Positions 1-8,027 of a DNA stretch of 64,000 bases are shown one piece after another. Where the stretch lies: the NCBI RefSeq assembly GCF_010998615.1, contig NZ_JAAEAH010000005.1:62001-126000 (forward strand). Reading direction: 5' to 3'. The translations under genes were made by a program, and so were the position numbers. Numbering within the stretch: position 1 is the first letter of the stretch; the number at the start of each line of letters is the position of its first letter. The notes beneath the pieces are model-generated. The model was not told where the DNA came from and did not search any database. It worked only from the letters and a program-made list of their open reading frames with translations. This DNA comes from Myxococcus sp. CA023. GTDB taxonomy: Bacteria; Myxococcota; Myxococcia; Myxococcales; Myxococcaceae.

Positions 1-2
1 GG

Positions 3-359
3 GCTCGCACGCACCGCGAGGACGAGACGGTGGTGGACTACCACCTGCCTGAAGGTGTCGCGCCGCTGCGAGTGGTTGCGGGCGCGCGCGGAGTGCGCTG
101 CGAACGGGGCCCCGCGTTGGTGGAGGCGCGGCCCACCCACATCACCGGCTGGGGCCTGCGCGTGCCGTCACGCCTGCACGCGGGCAACGTGGTGGTGGGA
201 CAGCCGAAGCTGCTGGAGTCGTCGCCCTTCTACGCGCGGCTGGAGGCGCGCCAGGGGCCTCTGGACTCCCTGGGCGAGGTGGCGGACTTCCGTCGCTTCC
301 ACTCGCCCTTCATTCGCTGGATGGCGCACTTCCGCACGCGCATGGGACGGGCGGCATGA
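3..359 (+). CDS. crtC: Carotenoid 1,2-hydratase (CrtC-like), C-terminal part
   Basis: The reading frame is open from the window edge, so only the last ~119 residues of a longer protein are present. Visible stretches such as the ITGWGLRVPS region and a C-terminal SPFIRWMAHFRTRMG segment resemble the end of hydroxyneurosporene synthase/CrtC hydratases, which add water to the 1,2 double bond of acyclic carotenoid ends. The stop overlaps the start of the following glycosyltransferase by 4 bases, and the crtYc-crtYd-carA-carH genes follow, so the carotenoid context is strong. The N-terminal part lies outside the window. The family call rests on short similarity plus operon context. Confidence 0.7.
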   Translation, partial: ARTHREDETVVDYHLPEGVAPLRVVAGARGVRCERGPALVEARPTHITGWGLRVPSRLHAGNVVVGQPKLLESSPFYARLEARQGPLDSLGEVADFRRFHSPFIRWMAHFRTRMGRAA

Positions 360-1480
360 GCGCGCTCGTCCTCGCGTCCCTGGTGTGGTGCGCCGTGGCC
401 ACGGGCTTCAGCGCGGTGGCGTGCGTGCGTCTGTCGCGCGCGCGGGCTGGCGCCGCTCCCCAGCCCGGCGCGCTGCCGCCAGTGTTGCTGCTGCGCCCGG
501 TGGACGCGCCCACGCCTCGAGAGCTGGAGAATCTGGCGCAGTCCATCGACTACGCCGGGCTGTTGGAACAGGTGGTGGTGTCGCCCTACCGTCCCCGGCT
601 CGCCCCGGGCGTGCGGTGGCTTCCCAGCGATCCGCTGACGCCCAACCGGAAGGTGGGACACCTGCTGTATGCGCTGGACGTGTTGCCCGTGGGCGACCGG
701 GTGGTGCTGTCGGTGGACGCGGACGTGGCGGTGACGGGCGCGCTGGTGGAAGGCCTGGCCGTGCCAGTGGCCGTGGGCGCCGCGCTGAGCACCGCGGCGC
801 CGCTGCCAGTAGGGCCTCGGGACGGCGCGAGCCGGGCCATGGCGGGCCTTCTGCGTTACACACACCACAGCTTCCGGGCCCTGGATGCGATGAGCGCGGG
901 CGCCAAGGCCGTGTGTGGCAAGGCTTTGGGCTTGTCTCCCGTGGCCGTGGAATCGCTGCGGCGGCTCGCGGACCACATCGGCGAGGACCTGGAGCTGGCC
1001 AAACGTCTTCACGCTCAGGGACTGGACGTGGTGCTGAGCAGCGCCCCGGCGGTGGTCCCCCTGGACGCCGAGGTGCCCTGGGCGGCGCCCCTGTCGCGCT
1101 TCACGCGCTGGATGCAGGTGCTGGCCAGTCACCGGCCCGCGCTGTATCCCACGGTGCCGCTGCTCTTCACGCCGACGCTGCCGCTGACGGTGCTGGCCGC
1201 GGCGCTGGGGTCGCCCGTGTTGGCGGGCTCGGTGGTGGGATTGGTGGCCGTGCGGACCTTGCTGGCGCTTCGGTTGGCCGGGCTCCACGCGCCGGTGGCG
1301 GACGCGGGGAGGGCCTACGCGGTGACGGACTGGTTGTTGGGCGAAGCGCTCTTGCTGGCTGCTTTCCTGCGCTCGCTGTGGCAGCAGGGCACGGTGACGT
1401 GGCGAGGGCAGACCTATGCGTTGCGCCCCGGAGGCCGAATGGTACGGGTAGCTTCGGAGCTGAGTGGAGGACCGGGATGA
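356..1480 (+). CDS. Membrane family-2/21-type glycosyltransferase (probable carotenoid glycosylation)
   Basis: This 374-residue protein has the order seen in ceramide-glucosyltransferase-like enzymes: an N-terminal membrane segment, a DADV (DxD-type) metal/sugar-nucleotide motif near residue 120, an HIGEDLELAKRL acceptor-side motif, an RFTRW box of the (Q/R)xxRW type, two or three C-terminal hydrophobic segments and a final VTWRGQTY motif. It sits between crtC and crtYc with 4-base overlaps on both sides, so it is translated with the carotenoid genes. Myxobacterial carotenoids are known to occur as glycoside fatty-acid esters. I infer that this enzyme glycosylates the hydroxylated carotenoid end made by CrtC. 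The acceptor cannot be read from the sequence. Confidence 0.72.
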   Translation: MSALVLASLVWCAVATGFSAVACVRLSRARAGAAPQPGALPPVLLLRPVDAPTPRELENLAQSIDYAGLLEQVVVSPYRPRLAPGVRWLPSDPLTPNRKVGHLLYALDVLPVGDRVVLSVDADVAVTGALVEGLAVPVAVGAALSTAAPLPVGPRDGASRAMAGLLRYTHHSFRALDAMSAGAKAVCGKALGLSPVAVESLRRLADHIGEDLELAKRLHAQGLDVVLSSAPAVVPLDAEVPWAAPLSRFTRWMQVLASHRPALYPTVPLLFTPTLPLTVLAAALGSPVLAGSVVGLVAVRTLLALRLAGLHAPVADAGRAYAVTDWLLGEALLLAAFLRSLWQQGTVTWRGQTYALRPGGRMVRVASELSGGPG

Positions 1481-1863
1481 CGTACGCGCGATTCCTCGGA
1501 CTGTTCGTGGTGGTGCCCATTCTCTTCCTGGCGTGGCGCTACCGCCGCACCTTCACGGCCAGGAGCCTGGCGCCCATGGGGCTCCTGCTCATCGTCGTGT
1601 ATGCGGCGACGTCTCCCTGGGACAACCTGGCGGTGAAGTGGGGCCTGTGGGGCTTCGACCCCGAGCGCATCTGGGGCATCAAGCTGGGGTACCTGCCTCT
1701 GGAGGAGTATCTCTTCTTCGGCCTTCAGACGTTGTTGGTGGGGCTGTGGGCCCAGGCCCGGCTGGCGCGTGCACTGGCGCCGGATGCCCAGGCGACTCGG
1801 CCCACGGCGGAGACGGGTGAGCGCCGCGACGGCGCGCTGACGGCTCGGGAGGTGGCGCCATGA
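1477..1863 (+). CDS. crtYc: Lycopene cyclase subunit CrtYc
   Basis: The protein has 128 residues, mostly three hydrophobic helices, with the PWDNLAVKWGLWGF and GYLPLEEYLFF motifs of heterodimeric (split) lycopene cyclases. Two such small membrane subunits together cyclise lycopene ends to beta-ionone rings. The start is the ATG overlapping the glycosyltransferase stop (ATGA); the frame is open far upstream, but that part only shadows the preceding gene. The polar tail after residue ~100 is loop-like. The partner crtYd overlaps the 3' end by 4 bases, which supports equimolar expression. Confidence 0.93.
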   Translation: MTYARFLGLFVVVPILFLAWRYRRTFTARSLAPMGLLLIVVYAATSPWDNLAVKWGLWGFDPERIWGIKLGYLPLEEYLFFGLQTLLVGLWAQARLARALAPDAQATRPTAETGERRDGALTAREVAP

Positions 1864-2210
1864 TGGAGACGAAGTGGGCATACCTCATCCACCTGTTGGG
1901 CTGGACGCTGCCGGTCATCGCCTTCCAGTTGGTGGTGCTGGTGCGCCACTACAAGGAACGCTCCGGCGCGGTGCTCAAGGCGGTGCTGCCGCCGGCCTTC
2001 ATCATGGGGCTGTACCTGTCCATCGCGGACCACCTGGCCATCTCCACTGGCATCTGGAACTTCGGTGAAGGCAAGCACCTGGGCGTGTACCTGGGCGTGG
2101 TGCCGCTGGAAGAGGTGGTCTTCTTCCTGATTACCAGCGTGTTGGTGTCGCTGGGCCTGGCGCTGTTCACCGGGTTGGTGGCGCTGCTGGGGGAGGCCCG
2201 GGCGTCGTGA
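1860..2210 (+). CDS. crtYd: Lycopene cyclase subunit CrtYd
   Basis: This is the second half of the split lycopene cyclase, 116 residues with three or four hydrophobic helices. It carries the ADHLAISTGIWNF motif and the VVPLEEVVFF motif, which mirrors the LPLEEYLFF of CrtYc, as expected for the internally duplicated cyclase fold. Two consecutive ATG codons (1860 and 1863) could start translation; the first overlaps the crtYc stop. Its own 3' end overlaps the acyltransferase GTG start. It should be inactive without CrtYc. Confidence 0.93.
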   Translation: MMETKWAYLIHLLGWTLPVIAFQLVVLVRHYKERSGAVLKAVLPPAFIMGLYLSIADHLAISTGIWNFGEGKHLGVYLGVVPLEEVVFFLITSVLVSLGLALFTGLVALLGEARAS

Positions 2211-2884
2211 TTCACGCGGCGAAAGGCGGCCCGCTGGGCTGGGCGTGGGACAGGTACATCGGATGGAAGTTCCGCTCGGCGTTCCGGGGACTGTGGGTGC
2301 GTGGGGCGCTTCCGCCGGGAGGTCCGGGCCGGCTGGTGTACCTGAACCACTCCAACTGGTGGGACGGCTTCGTGCTCAACCAGCTCTGCCAGACGGCGGG
2401 TTGGGACGGCTACTGCCTCATGGATGAGGAGAACCTGCGCCGCTACCGCTTCCTCACGCGCATTGGTGCCTTCAGCATCCGGCGCAAGGACGCGACGTCG
2501 CCGGTGGCGTCGCTGCGCTACGCGAAGGAGTTGCTGCGCAAGCCCCGCGCGGTGGTGTTCGTCTTCCCGGAGGGCGAGCACCGCCCTTTCGGCGTGCTCC
2601 CACTGCGACTGGAGCGGGGCGTGGAGCTGCTGGCGCGGGTGTCGAAGGTGGAGTGCCTGCCCATCGCGGTGCGCTACGGCTTCTTCGAACACGAGCGTCC
2701 AGACGTGTTGCTGGAGGTGGGCACCCCGCATCCGCCCGGTGACATGTCCGTCTTCCAGGAGGGATTGGAGACGGTGGTGCGGCGACTGGCGGCGGTGACG
2801 TCCATGGAGGGCTTCACGCGCAGGGTGTCCGGTGCGCGAGGCGTGGCGGAGCGCTGGGACGCGGCCCGGGGGCTGGCGTCATGA
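2207..2884 (+). CDS. PlsC-family acyltransferase in the carotenoid operon (orf9-type)
   Basis: A 225-residue acyltransferase of the 1-acyl-glycerol-3-phosphate acyltransferase superfamily. The catalytic HxxxxD box is NHSNWWDGF at about residues 46-54, and the FPEGEHRP glycerophosphate-type motif is near residue 122. Translation starts at GTG 2207, inside the end of crtYd, and its stop overlaps the carA start. With a glycosyltransferase in the same operon, esterification of a carotenoid glucoside with a fatty acid is a reasonable inference. An ordinary phospholipid acceptor cannot be excluded. Confidence 0.78.
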   Translation: MIHAAKGGPLGWAWDRYIGWKFRSAFRGLWVRGALPPGGPGRLVYLNHSNWWDGFVLNQLCQTAGWDGYCLMDEENLRRYRFLTRIGAFSIRRKDATSPVASLRYAKELLRKPRAVVFVFPEGEHRPFGVLPLRLERGVELLARVSKVECLPIAVRYGFFEHERPDVLLEVGTPHPPGDMSVFQEGLETVVRRLAAVTSMEGFTRRVSGARGVAERWDAARGLAS

Positions 2885-3747
2885 CGTTGCGCATCCGCAC
2901 CATCGCGCGCATGACGGGCATCCGTGAGGCGACGCTGCGCGCCTGGGAGCGGCGCTACGGCTTCCCGCGTCCGCTGCGCAGCGAAGGCAACAACTACCGC
3001 GTCTATTCGCGCGAGGAGGTGGAGGCCGTCCGCCGTGTGGCCCGGCTCATCCAGGAGGAAGGCCTGTCGGTGAGCGAGGCCATCGCCCAGGTGAGGACGG
3101 AGCCGCCGCGTGAGCAGCCCGAAGCCGAGCGCCTGAGCGAGCGCTTCTGGTCCTCCGTGGGGGCGCTGGAAGGGGACGAGGTGACGCGCGTGCTGGATGA
3201 CGCGCAGACCGTCATGGACGTGGAGGCCTACTGTGACGGCTTCCTGCTGCCCCTGCTGCGGGAGATGGGCATGCGGCTGGACGTCGCGCGGGAGCACCTG
3301 GCCTCCGCGCTCATTCGCCAGCGCCTGCGGCAGGTGTATGACGCCCTGTCCCCCGCGCCTTCCGGCCCCCGTGCCCTGCTCGCCTGTCCGGCGGGGGACC
3401 ACCATGAAGGCGGCCTGCTGGCGCTGGGCATCCACCTCAAGCGCAAGGGGTGGCGGGTGACGATGCTGGGCGCGGACACCCCGGCGGCGGCGCTGCAGGG
3501 GGCTTGCGTGCAGGTGCGGCCGGACGTGGTGGCGCTGTCCTTCGTGCGCGCCCATGCGCCGGAGGAGTTCGCGTCCGTCCTGGAAGAAGCGCTCCGGGCC
3601 TGCGCGCCCTTTCCCGTGGTCGTCGGCGGGCTGGGGGCTCGCGAGCACCTGAAGGCCATTTTCTCGCTCGGCGCGCAGTACGCGGAGTCGTCGGAAGAGC
3701 TGGTGGCCATCTGGAACCAGGTGCGCAACGCTCAGAATCGCCCGTAG
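2881..3747 (+). CDS. carA: CarA, MerR-type repressor of the light-induced carotenoid operon
   Basis: 288 residues, the length of Myxococcus CarA. Residues 1-70 form a MerR winged helix (RIRTIARMTGIREATLRAWERRYG). About 95-160 is a four-helix bundle, and 165-280 is a B12-binding Rossmann domain with D173-x-H175-x-x-G178. CarA is known to repress the operon promoter in the dark and to be antagonised by an antirepressor in light. The helical-bundle motif Wx9EH found in CarH is incomplete: E138-H139 are present, but the tryptophan position is Glu128. This fits published B12-independent action of CarA. The start overlaps the acyltransferase stop. Confidence 0.95.
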   Translation: MTLRIRTIARMTGIREATLRAWERRYGFPRPLRSEGNNYRVYSREEVEAVRRVARLIQEEGLSVSEAIAQVRTEPPREQPEAERLSERFWSSVGALEGDEVTRVLDDAQTVMDVEAYCDGFLLPLLREMGMRLDVAREHLASALIRQRLRQVYDALSPAPSGPRALLACPAGDHHEGGLLALGIHLKRKGWRVTMLGADTPAAALQGACVQVRPDVVALSFVRAHAPEEFASVLEEALRACAPFPVVVGGLGAREHLKAIFSLGAQYAESSEELVAIWNQVRNAQNRP

Positions 3748-3762
3748 TCTTGCCGTAGCGAC

Positions 3763-4662
3763 ATGGCTGAGCGCACCTATCGAATCAACATCGCCGCGGA
3801 GTTGGCAGGAGTCCGGGTGGAGCTCATCCGGGCCTGGGAGCGTCGCTACGGCGTGCTCACGCCACGCCGCACCCCTGCGGGCTACCGCGCCTATACGGAC
3901 CGGGACGTGGCGGTGCTCAAGCAGCTCAAGCGGTTGACCGACGAAGGCGTGGCCATCAGCGAGGCGGCGAAGCTGCTGCCTCAGTTGATGGAGGGGCTGG
4001 AGGCGGAAGTCGCGGGGCGGGGTACCAGCCAGGATGCGCGGCTTCATACGGAGACGTGGCGGGAGTCCGTGCTCGCCGCCGCCCAGGCGTATGACCAGCC
4101 GCGCGTGTCGGACGTGCTCGACGAGGTGCTGGCCGCGCTGCCCCCGCTCAAGGCCTTCGATGAAGTGCTGGCGCCCCTTCTCTGCGACGTGGGCGAGCGC
4201 TGGGAGTCGGGCACGCTGACGGTGGCGCAGGAGCACCTGGTGTCGCAGATGGTGCGGGCGCGGCTGGTGAGCCTGCTGCACGCGGCGCCCCTGGGGCGGC
4301 ACCGGCATGGTGTCCTGGCGTGCTTTCCGGAAGAGGAGCACGAGATGGGCCTGCTGGGAGCGGCGCTGCGGCTGCGGCACCTGGGTGTGCGGGTGACGCT
4401 GCTGGGGCAGCGCGTTCCCGCGGAGGACCTGGGCCGCGCGGTATTGGCGCTGCGGCCCGACTTCGTGGGGCTGTCCACGGTGGCCAGCCGGAGCGCCGAG
4501 GCCTTCGAGGACACCCTGACGCGTTTGAGGCAGGCGCTGCCCAGAGGACTGCCCGTCTGGGTGGGCGGCGCCGCCGCGCGCTCGCACCAGGCCGTGTGCG
4601 AGCGGTTGGCGGTGCACGTCTTCCAGGGCGAGGAGGACTGGGACCGCCTCGCGGGTACGTGA
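3763..4662 (+). CDS. carH: CarH, B12-dependent photoreceptor repressor
   Basis: 299 residues with the CarA architecture: MerR helix-turn-helix (residues 5-75), helical bundle and cobalamin Rossmann domain. The B12 photoreceptor hallmarks are complete: W147-x9-E157-H158 over the upper face of the corrin, and E191-x-H193-x-x-G196 supplying the lower axial histidine. The family binds adenosylcobalamin in the dark, tetramerises on DNA and releases on green/blue light. It lies 15 bases after carA with no terminator between them, so both probably come from the long carotenoid transcript and close an autoregulatory loop. The operon promoter lies outside the window. Confidence 0.95.
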   Translation: MAERTYRINIAAELAGVRVELIRAWERRYGVLTPRRTPAGYRAYTDRDVAVLKQLKRLTDEGVAISEAAKLLPQLMEGLEAEVAGRGTSQDARLHTETWRESVLAAAQAYDQPRVSDVLDEVLAALPPLKAFDEVLAPLLCDVGERWESGTLTVAQEHLVSQMVRARLVSLLHAAPLGRHRHGVLACFPEEEHEMGLLGAALRLRHLGVRVTLLGQRVPAEDLGRAVLALRPDFVGLSTVASRSAEAFEDTLTRLRQALPRGLPVWVGGAAARSHQAVCERLAVHVFQGEEDWDRLAGT

Positions 4663-4663
4663 G

Positions 4664-4973
4664 TCAGGGCGTGTTGATGGCGGAGTGGTTGAAGACGCGG
4701 CTGCCGTAGTGCTGGGCGGCCTCCTCTGCGTTGTCGCAAATCTCCGCGCACTTGCCCGGGGCGTAGGGCGTGTTCGGGTCCCTGCAGTCGTTCACGATGT
4801 CGCCGTTCGCATCGTAGATGGGGGGATTGAGCGGCACGCAGGGCGCGGTCAGGTGCTTCCAGCGCAGGTGGCTGAGGCACGCGGGGCCCGTGGTGTTCCA
4901 ACCCGCCTCGGCTGGTGTACTGCCCCGGCAGCACGCAGCGCAGGCTCACCAACCCCGGCAGGACTTGCCGTGT
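4664..4973 (-). pseudogene. Decayed or frameshifted fragment of a Cys-containing protein
   Basis: No intact ORF is present, but a minus-strand frame ending with TGA at 4664-4666 reads as plausible protein for ~80 residues (TGPACLSHLRWKHLTAPC ... YDANGDIVNDCRDPN ... AEICDNAEEAAQHYG). It runs into a stop at 4947-4949. The more upstream continuation, SLRCVLPGQYTSRGG, is in another frame, so one base too many or too few near 4910 would join the two. Upstream of that, the frame meets the stop codon of the neighbouring lipoprotein gene (4974-4976). It may be a C-terminal remnant left by a deletion or a sequencing frameshift. No family recognised. Confidence 0.45.
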
Positions 4974-6494
4974 CTACGGCGTGGTGGCGGGCGGTGTCTG
5001 GGCGGCGGTGGTGGCCCGCCGATGGAGCGCCGGAGGTGACGCGCTCAGCGCCCCCACGTAGAGGCGGCCGTGAAAGCCTTCCGCGAGCGGCTGCGGGAAG
5101 AGCCGCACCCCGGAGGCGATGTCGGGCTTCTGCCGGACCTCCTTCGTGGGACTGATGGCGAACACGTTGCACTCCACCGCGTCCCACACGTTGAAGCGGC
5201 AGGAGAACTGCGTGCCTCGCGTGAAGCCCACGTCGAGCGCGCGCACCGACGGGAGGACCTGGGCCAGCCGCGCTCCCAGCGGCGCATAGTCGCTGTCCCA
5301 GTTCACGCCCGCCGTCCGCACGTGTGTGCCACCCGCGAGCACCAGCGTCCAGGCCTGGGCGCGTGTCTGCTGGTGGGCCAGCAGGTGCCGGGCCATCTCC
5401 GCCTCGCGCTCGTTGCCCTGGGCCTTCTCGGCGTCGAAGGCCACCAGGGAGATGTCCTTGCCAGAGGCGCGCAGCCGGCGTGCCTGTTCGATGAGCCAGA
5501 GCATGGCGCTGCTGCTGCGGCCGTCCTGATAGGTGCGGCGCCAGAAGGGGCTCTCGCTCATCATGGTCTGGAGGTCCTGGGGCTGACCCGGGCTCGCCAG
5601 GTAGGTCTCCAGCAGCGGCTGCTCGGAGGCGGGCAGCGACAGCGCAAGCGTCACCGGCAGGCCCTGGGCCGTGGCTTCACAGAGCATCCGCAGCGCCGCC
5701 GTGGGCAACTCCCGCGTGCCCAGGGGGTCCGCCAGCAGCAGCACGTGCCCTGGCGCCATCAGCGGGCCGGCGCCGTCCACCGGGGTGCCACACTCCGGCA
5801 CCTGCTGCGCCTGCTCCGTCTGTCCTCCTTCTGGCGTCACTGAGCGGATGGGCACGGGCGCGTTGCTGCCCACCAGTTCCAGGGCGGGCACCATCTCCAG
5901 CCGTTGCAGCAAGGTCCGCTCGATGTCCAGGTCGCGCACGCCGCGCACCATTCGCATGCGCTCCATGCCCGGCGCGTTCTTGAACGGGTCCTCCATGGGC
6001 ACCGCCCGGGGGCCACTGGGACCGTTTGCGTAGGTGAAGGCGTCCCGCGTGGCGTCAAATGGATGGGCATCCAGCGCGGCGAACATGGCCGCCTCCCGCT
6101 TGCCCGCCGCCTGTGGCGGAATCTCCAGTTGGGTATCCATCTCGTTGTAGCTGAGCCGGAAGACGCGCACGACGGTCTGCCGCGGCCCCAGCCGCTCGCC
6201 CTTGATGTAGTAGCGCTCGATGGTGCGCAGGCCCGGCATGTTCTTTCCGGGCTCATGGGCCGAGGAGAACATCTCCAGCCCGCCTTCCTTCTCCATGACG
6301 TCGTAGCGCTGCTCTTCCAGGATGCGGCGCGCCACCATCATCGCGTCCTCGGCGGGGACGATGTACACCAGCTCTTCTGCCGGCGTTTCGTACTCGCCCG
6401 TGTCCTCGTTGGCCGTGGCGCCGAAACCCCGGCTCAGCGTCGCGCAGCCAGCGCACATCAGCCCCAGTCCCATCAGCGCACCGTGAAGCCGCAT
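4974..6494 (-). CDS. Putative lipoprotein of unknown function
   Basis: 506 residues starting with a lipoprotein-like signal (hydrophobic stretch ending CAGC, cysteine at about 18). Residues 20-200 contain a YIVPAEDAMMVARRILEEQRYDV region that looks like an outer-membrane lipoprotein domain. The C-terminal half has ordered segments (PGHVLLLADPLGTRELP, SESPFWRRTYQDGRSSSAMLWLIEQARRL, WTLVLAGGTHVRT) that faintly recall the ChaN/Tiki and erythromycin-esterase-like group. I do not consider that assignment secure. The gene has a GGAGGGTTCG ribosome-binding sequence ahead of the ATG. It stands alone and is convergent with carH. Confidence 0.7.
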   Translation of the reverse strand: MRLHGALMGLGLMCAGCATLSRGFGATANEDTGEYETPAEELVYIVPAEDAMMVARRILEEQRYDVMEKEGGLEMFSSAHEPGKNMPGLRTIERYYIKGERLGPRQTVVRVFRLSYNEMDTQLEIPPQAAGKREAAMFAALDAHPFDATRDAFTYANGPSGPRAVPMEDPFKNAPGMERMRMVRGVRDLDIERTLLQRLEMVPALELVGSNAPVPIRSVTPEGGQTEQAQQVPECGTPVDGAGPLMAPGHVLLLADPLGTRELPTAALRMLCEATAQGLPVTLALSLPASEQPLLETYLASPGQPQDLQTMMSESPFWRRTYQDGRSSSAMLWLIEQARRLRASGKDISLVAFDAEKAQGNEREAEMARHLLAHQQTRAQAWTLVLAGGTHVRTAGVNWDSDYAPLGARLAQVLPSVRALDVGFTRGTQFSCRFNVWDAVECNVFAISPTKEVRQKPDIASGVRLFPQPLAEGFHGRLYVGALSASPPALHRRATTAAQTPPATTP

Positions 6495-6627
6495 CGAACC
6501 CTCCTCAGAGCCGTGCCTCAGGTAAACGGCCTGGATGTCGGGCCGAAACGCTCGGCGCTCACAACCATATCGGGGGTGTCCACCCGGTGCATTGGTGTCC
6601 GGCGCTCAGGTGTAGTGAACTACCTCC

Positions 6628-7953
6628 GTGCCGGTTCCTTCCTCCGCCCCCGCTGTCGCATCCGCGTCGCGTCCGGTGGGGCCGTTCCAGCTCCTCTCGC
6701 TTGGCGTCAATGGCATCGTCGGCGTCGGCATCTTCTTCGCCCCGGCGGAGGTCGCCGCGCTGGCGCCGGGTGCCAGCGCCATTGCCGCCTTCGCGCTCAC
6801 CGGGCTCGCGTTGATACCGGTGGCGCTGGCCTTCGCCGTGCTGGGCCGGCGTTTCGACGCGGACGGCGGGCCCGTCCTCTTCGCGCGCGCGGCCTTTGGA
6901 GAGCGGGCGTCCTTCCTGGTGGGGTGGGTGGCCTACGTCAGCGCGTTCCTGAGCACCGCCGCGGTGGTGGCGGGCCTCTCCCAGGCGGTGGCGCCCTCCC
7001 TGGGCCTGGAGGGCGCCCTGGGACAGTCGGTGCTCGCCTCCGTCCTCGTCACGGCGCTGGCGGGCGTGGTGGCGTCTGGCATCCGCGTGTCGGCGGGGAC
7101 CTGGACGGCGCTCACCGTCTTCAAGCTGCTGCCGCTGGCCGCGTTGCTGGTGGCCTCCCTGGCGCTGTCGGGGCCACCTCCCGCCGTGGCGGTGGCCGCG
7201 GGCCCGTCCGTGGACGTGTCGTGGCTGCGTGCGGGGTTGACGGTGATGTTCGCCTACCAGGGCTTCGAAATCGTCCCGGTGATTGCGGGGCAGGTGCGCT
7301 CGTCATCGCGCACGGTGCCGCTGGCCACGGTGGGCTCGCTGCTGGTGGCGGTGCTGCTGTACGTGGGCCTGGTGTGGGCGTGCGTGGCCGCGCTGCCGGA
7401 CCTGGCCTCACAGGCCGCGCCGCTGGCCGCGGCGGCGGGCGTGTGGGGCGGGCCCGGGCTCGAAGGGTGGGTGAAGGCGGGCACCAGCGTGTCCGCGCTG
7501 GGCATCTGCCTGGGGATGATGGTGACGACGCCGCGCTACCTGTCCGCGCTGGCGTCGGGCGCGCACACGTTGCTGGGGCTGGACGGGATGTCCGCCGGAG
7601 GCGTGCCGGTGCGCGCGCTGGCTGTCACCTGGGCGCTGGTCCTGCTGTTCGTCAACCTGGGCGACCTGTCGGAGCTGTTCGCCCTCTCCAGCATCGCGGT
7701 GCTGATGCAGTACGGCGTCACGTCCGCGGCGCTGGCCGCGCTGGCCTGGCGGCGCGAGCGGGGGCTGCGTCCGCTTCACGCCTTGCTGGCGGTGCCCGCG
7801 CTGGGGCTGGGGCTGACGTTGGTGGCCTTCGGCGCCAACCCGCGTGAAGGCGTCACCATGGCCCTCACCCTCATCGCTGGCGTGGTGCTGCTGCGGCTGT
7901 CGCGGCCCCGGGCTTCCGAGCCGCCAGCGGCGCTTCGCGGCGAGCCGCTGTAA
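6628..7953 (+). CDS. APC-family amino acid permease
   Basis: 441 residues with about twelve hydrophobic helices. The N-terminal GVNGIVGVGIFFAPAEVAALAPG motif is the helix-1 signature of the amino acid-polyamine-organocation family, where the unwound G-rich segment binds substrate. A YQGFEIVPVIAGQV stretch in the middle matches helix 6. Translation starts at GTG 6628; a TAG stop just upstream at 6613 leaves no room for an earlier start. The substrate cannot be predicted from sequence alone. It is monocistronic and convergent with glutamine synthetase, with a strong hairpin between the genes. Confidence 0.85.
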   Translation: MPVPSSAPAVASASRPVGPFQLLSLGVNGIVGVGIFFAPAEVAALAPGASAIAAFALTGLALIPVALAFAVLGRRFDADGGPVLFARAAFGERASFLVGWVAYVSAFLSTAAVVAGLSQAVAPSLGLEGALGQSVLASVLVTALAGVVASGIRVSAGTWTALTVFKLLPLAALLVASLALSGPPPAVAVAAGPSVDVSWLRAGLTVMFAYQGFEIVPVIAGQVRSSSRTVPLATVGSLLVAVLLYVGLVWACVAALPDLASQAAPLAAAAGVWGGPGLEGWVKAGTSVSALGICLGMMVTTPRYLSALASGAHTLLGLDGMSAGGVPVRALAVTWALVLLFVNLGDLSELFALSSIAVLMQYGVTSAALAALAWRRERGLRPLHALLAVPALGLGLTLVAFGANPREGVTMALTLIAGVVLLRLSRPRASEPPAALRGEPL

Positions 7954-7960
7954 CGGACGA

Positions 7961-7997
7961 AGCCGCCGCTTCCCCATGTCGCGGGAGGGCGGCGGCT
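7961..7997. terminator. Hairpin between convergent genes, probable terminator
   Basis: A perfect 9-bp inverted repeat, AGCCGCCGC (7961-7969) and GCGGCGGCT (7989-7997), with a 19-base loop lies between the ends of the permease and glutamine synthetase genes. There is no T-run, so termination efficiency and direction are inferred from position only. Confidence 0.5.
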
Positions 7998-8027
7998 CCT
8001 GAAATCCGGCGGTGCGGACGTCCGTTC

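Noticed and set aside
55..1476. Long plus-strand frame continuous with crtYc
   Set aside because: It overlaps crtC and the glycosyltransferase in another frame and gives Arg/Gly/Ala-rich low-information protein; only the last 128 residues are conserved cyclase.
2674..4617. Long minus-strand ORF of 647 codons
   Set aside because: Antisense to carA and carH, with the His/Gln/Arg-rich composition typical of shadow frames in high-GC DNA.
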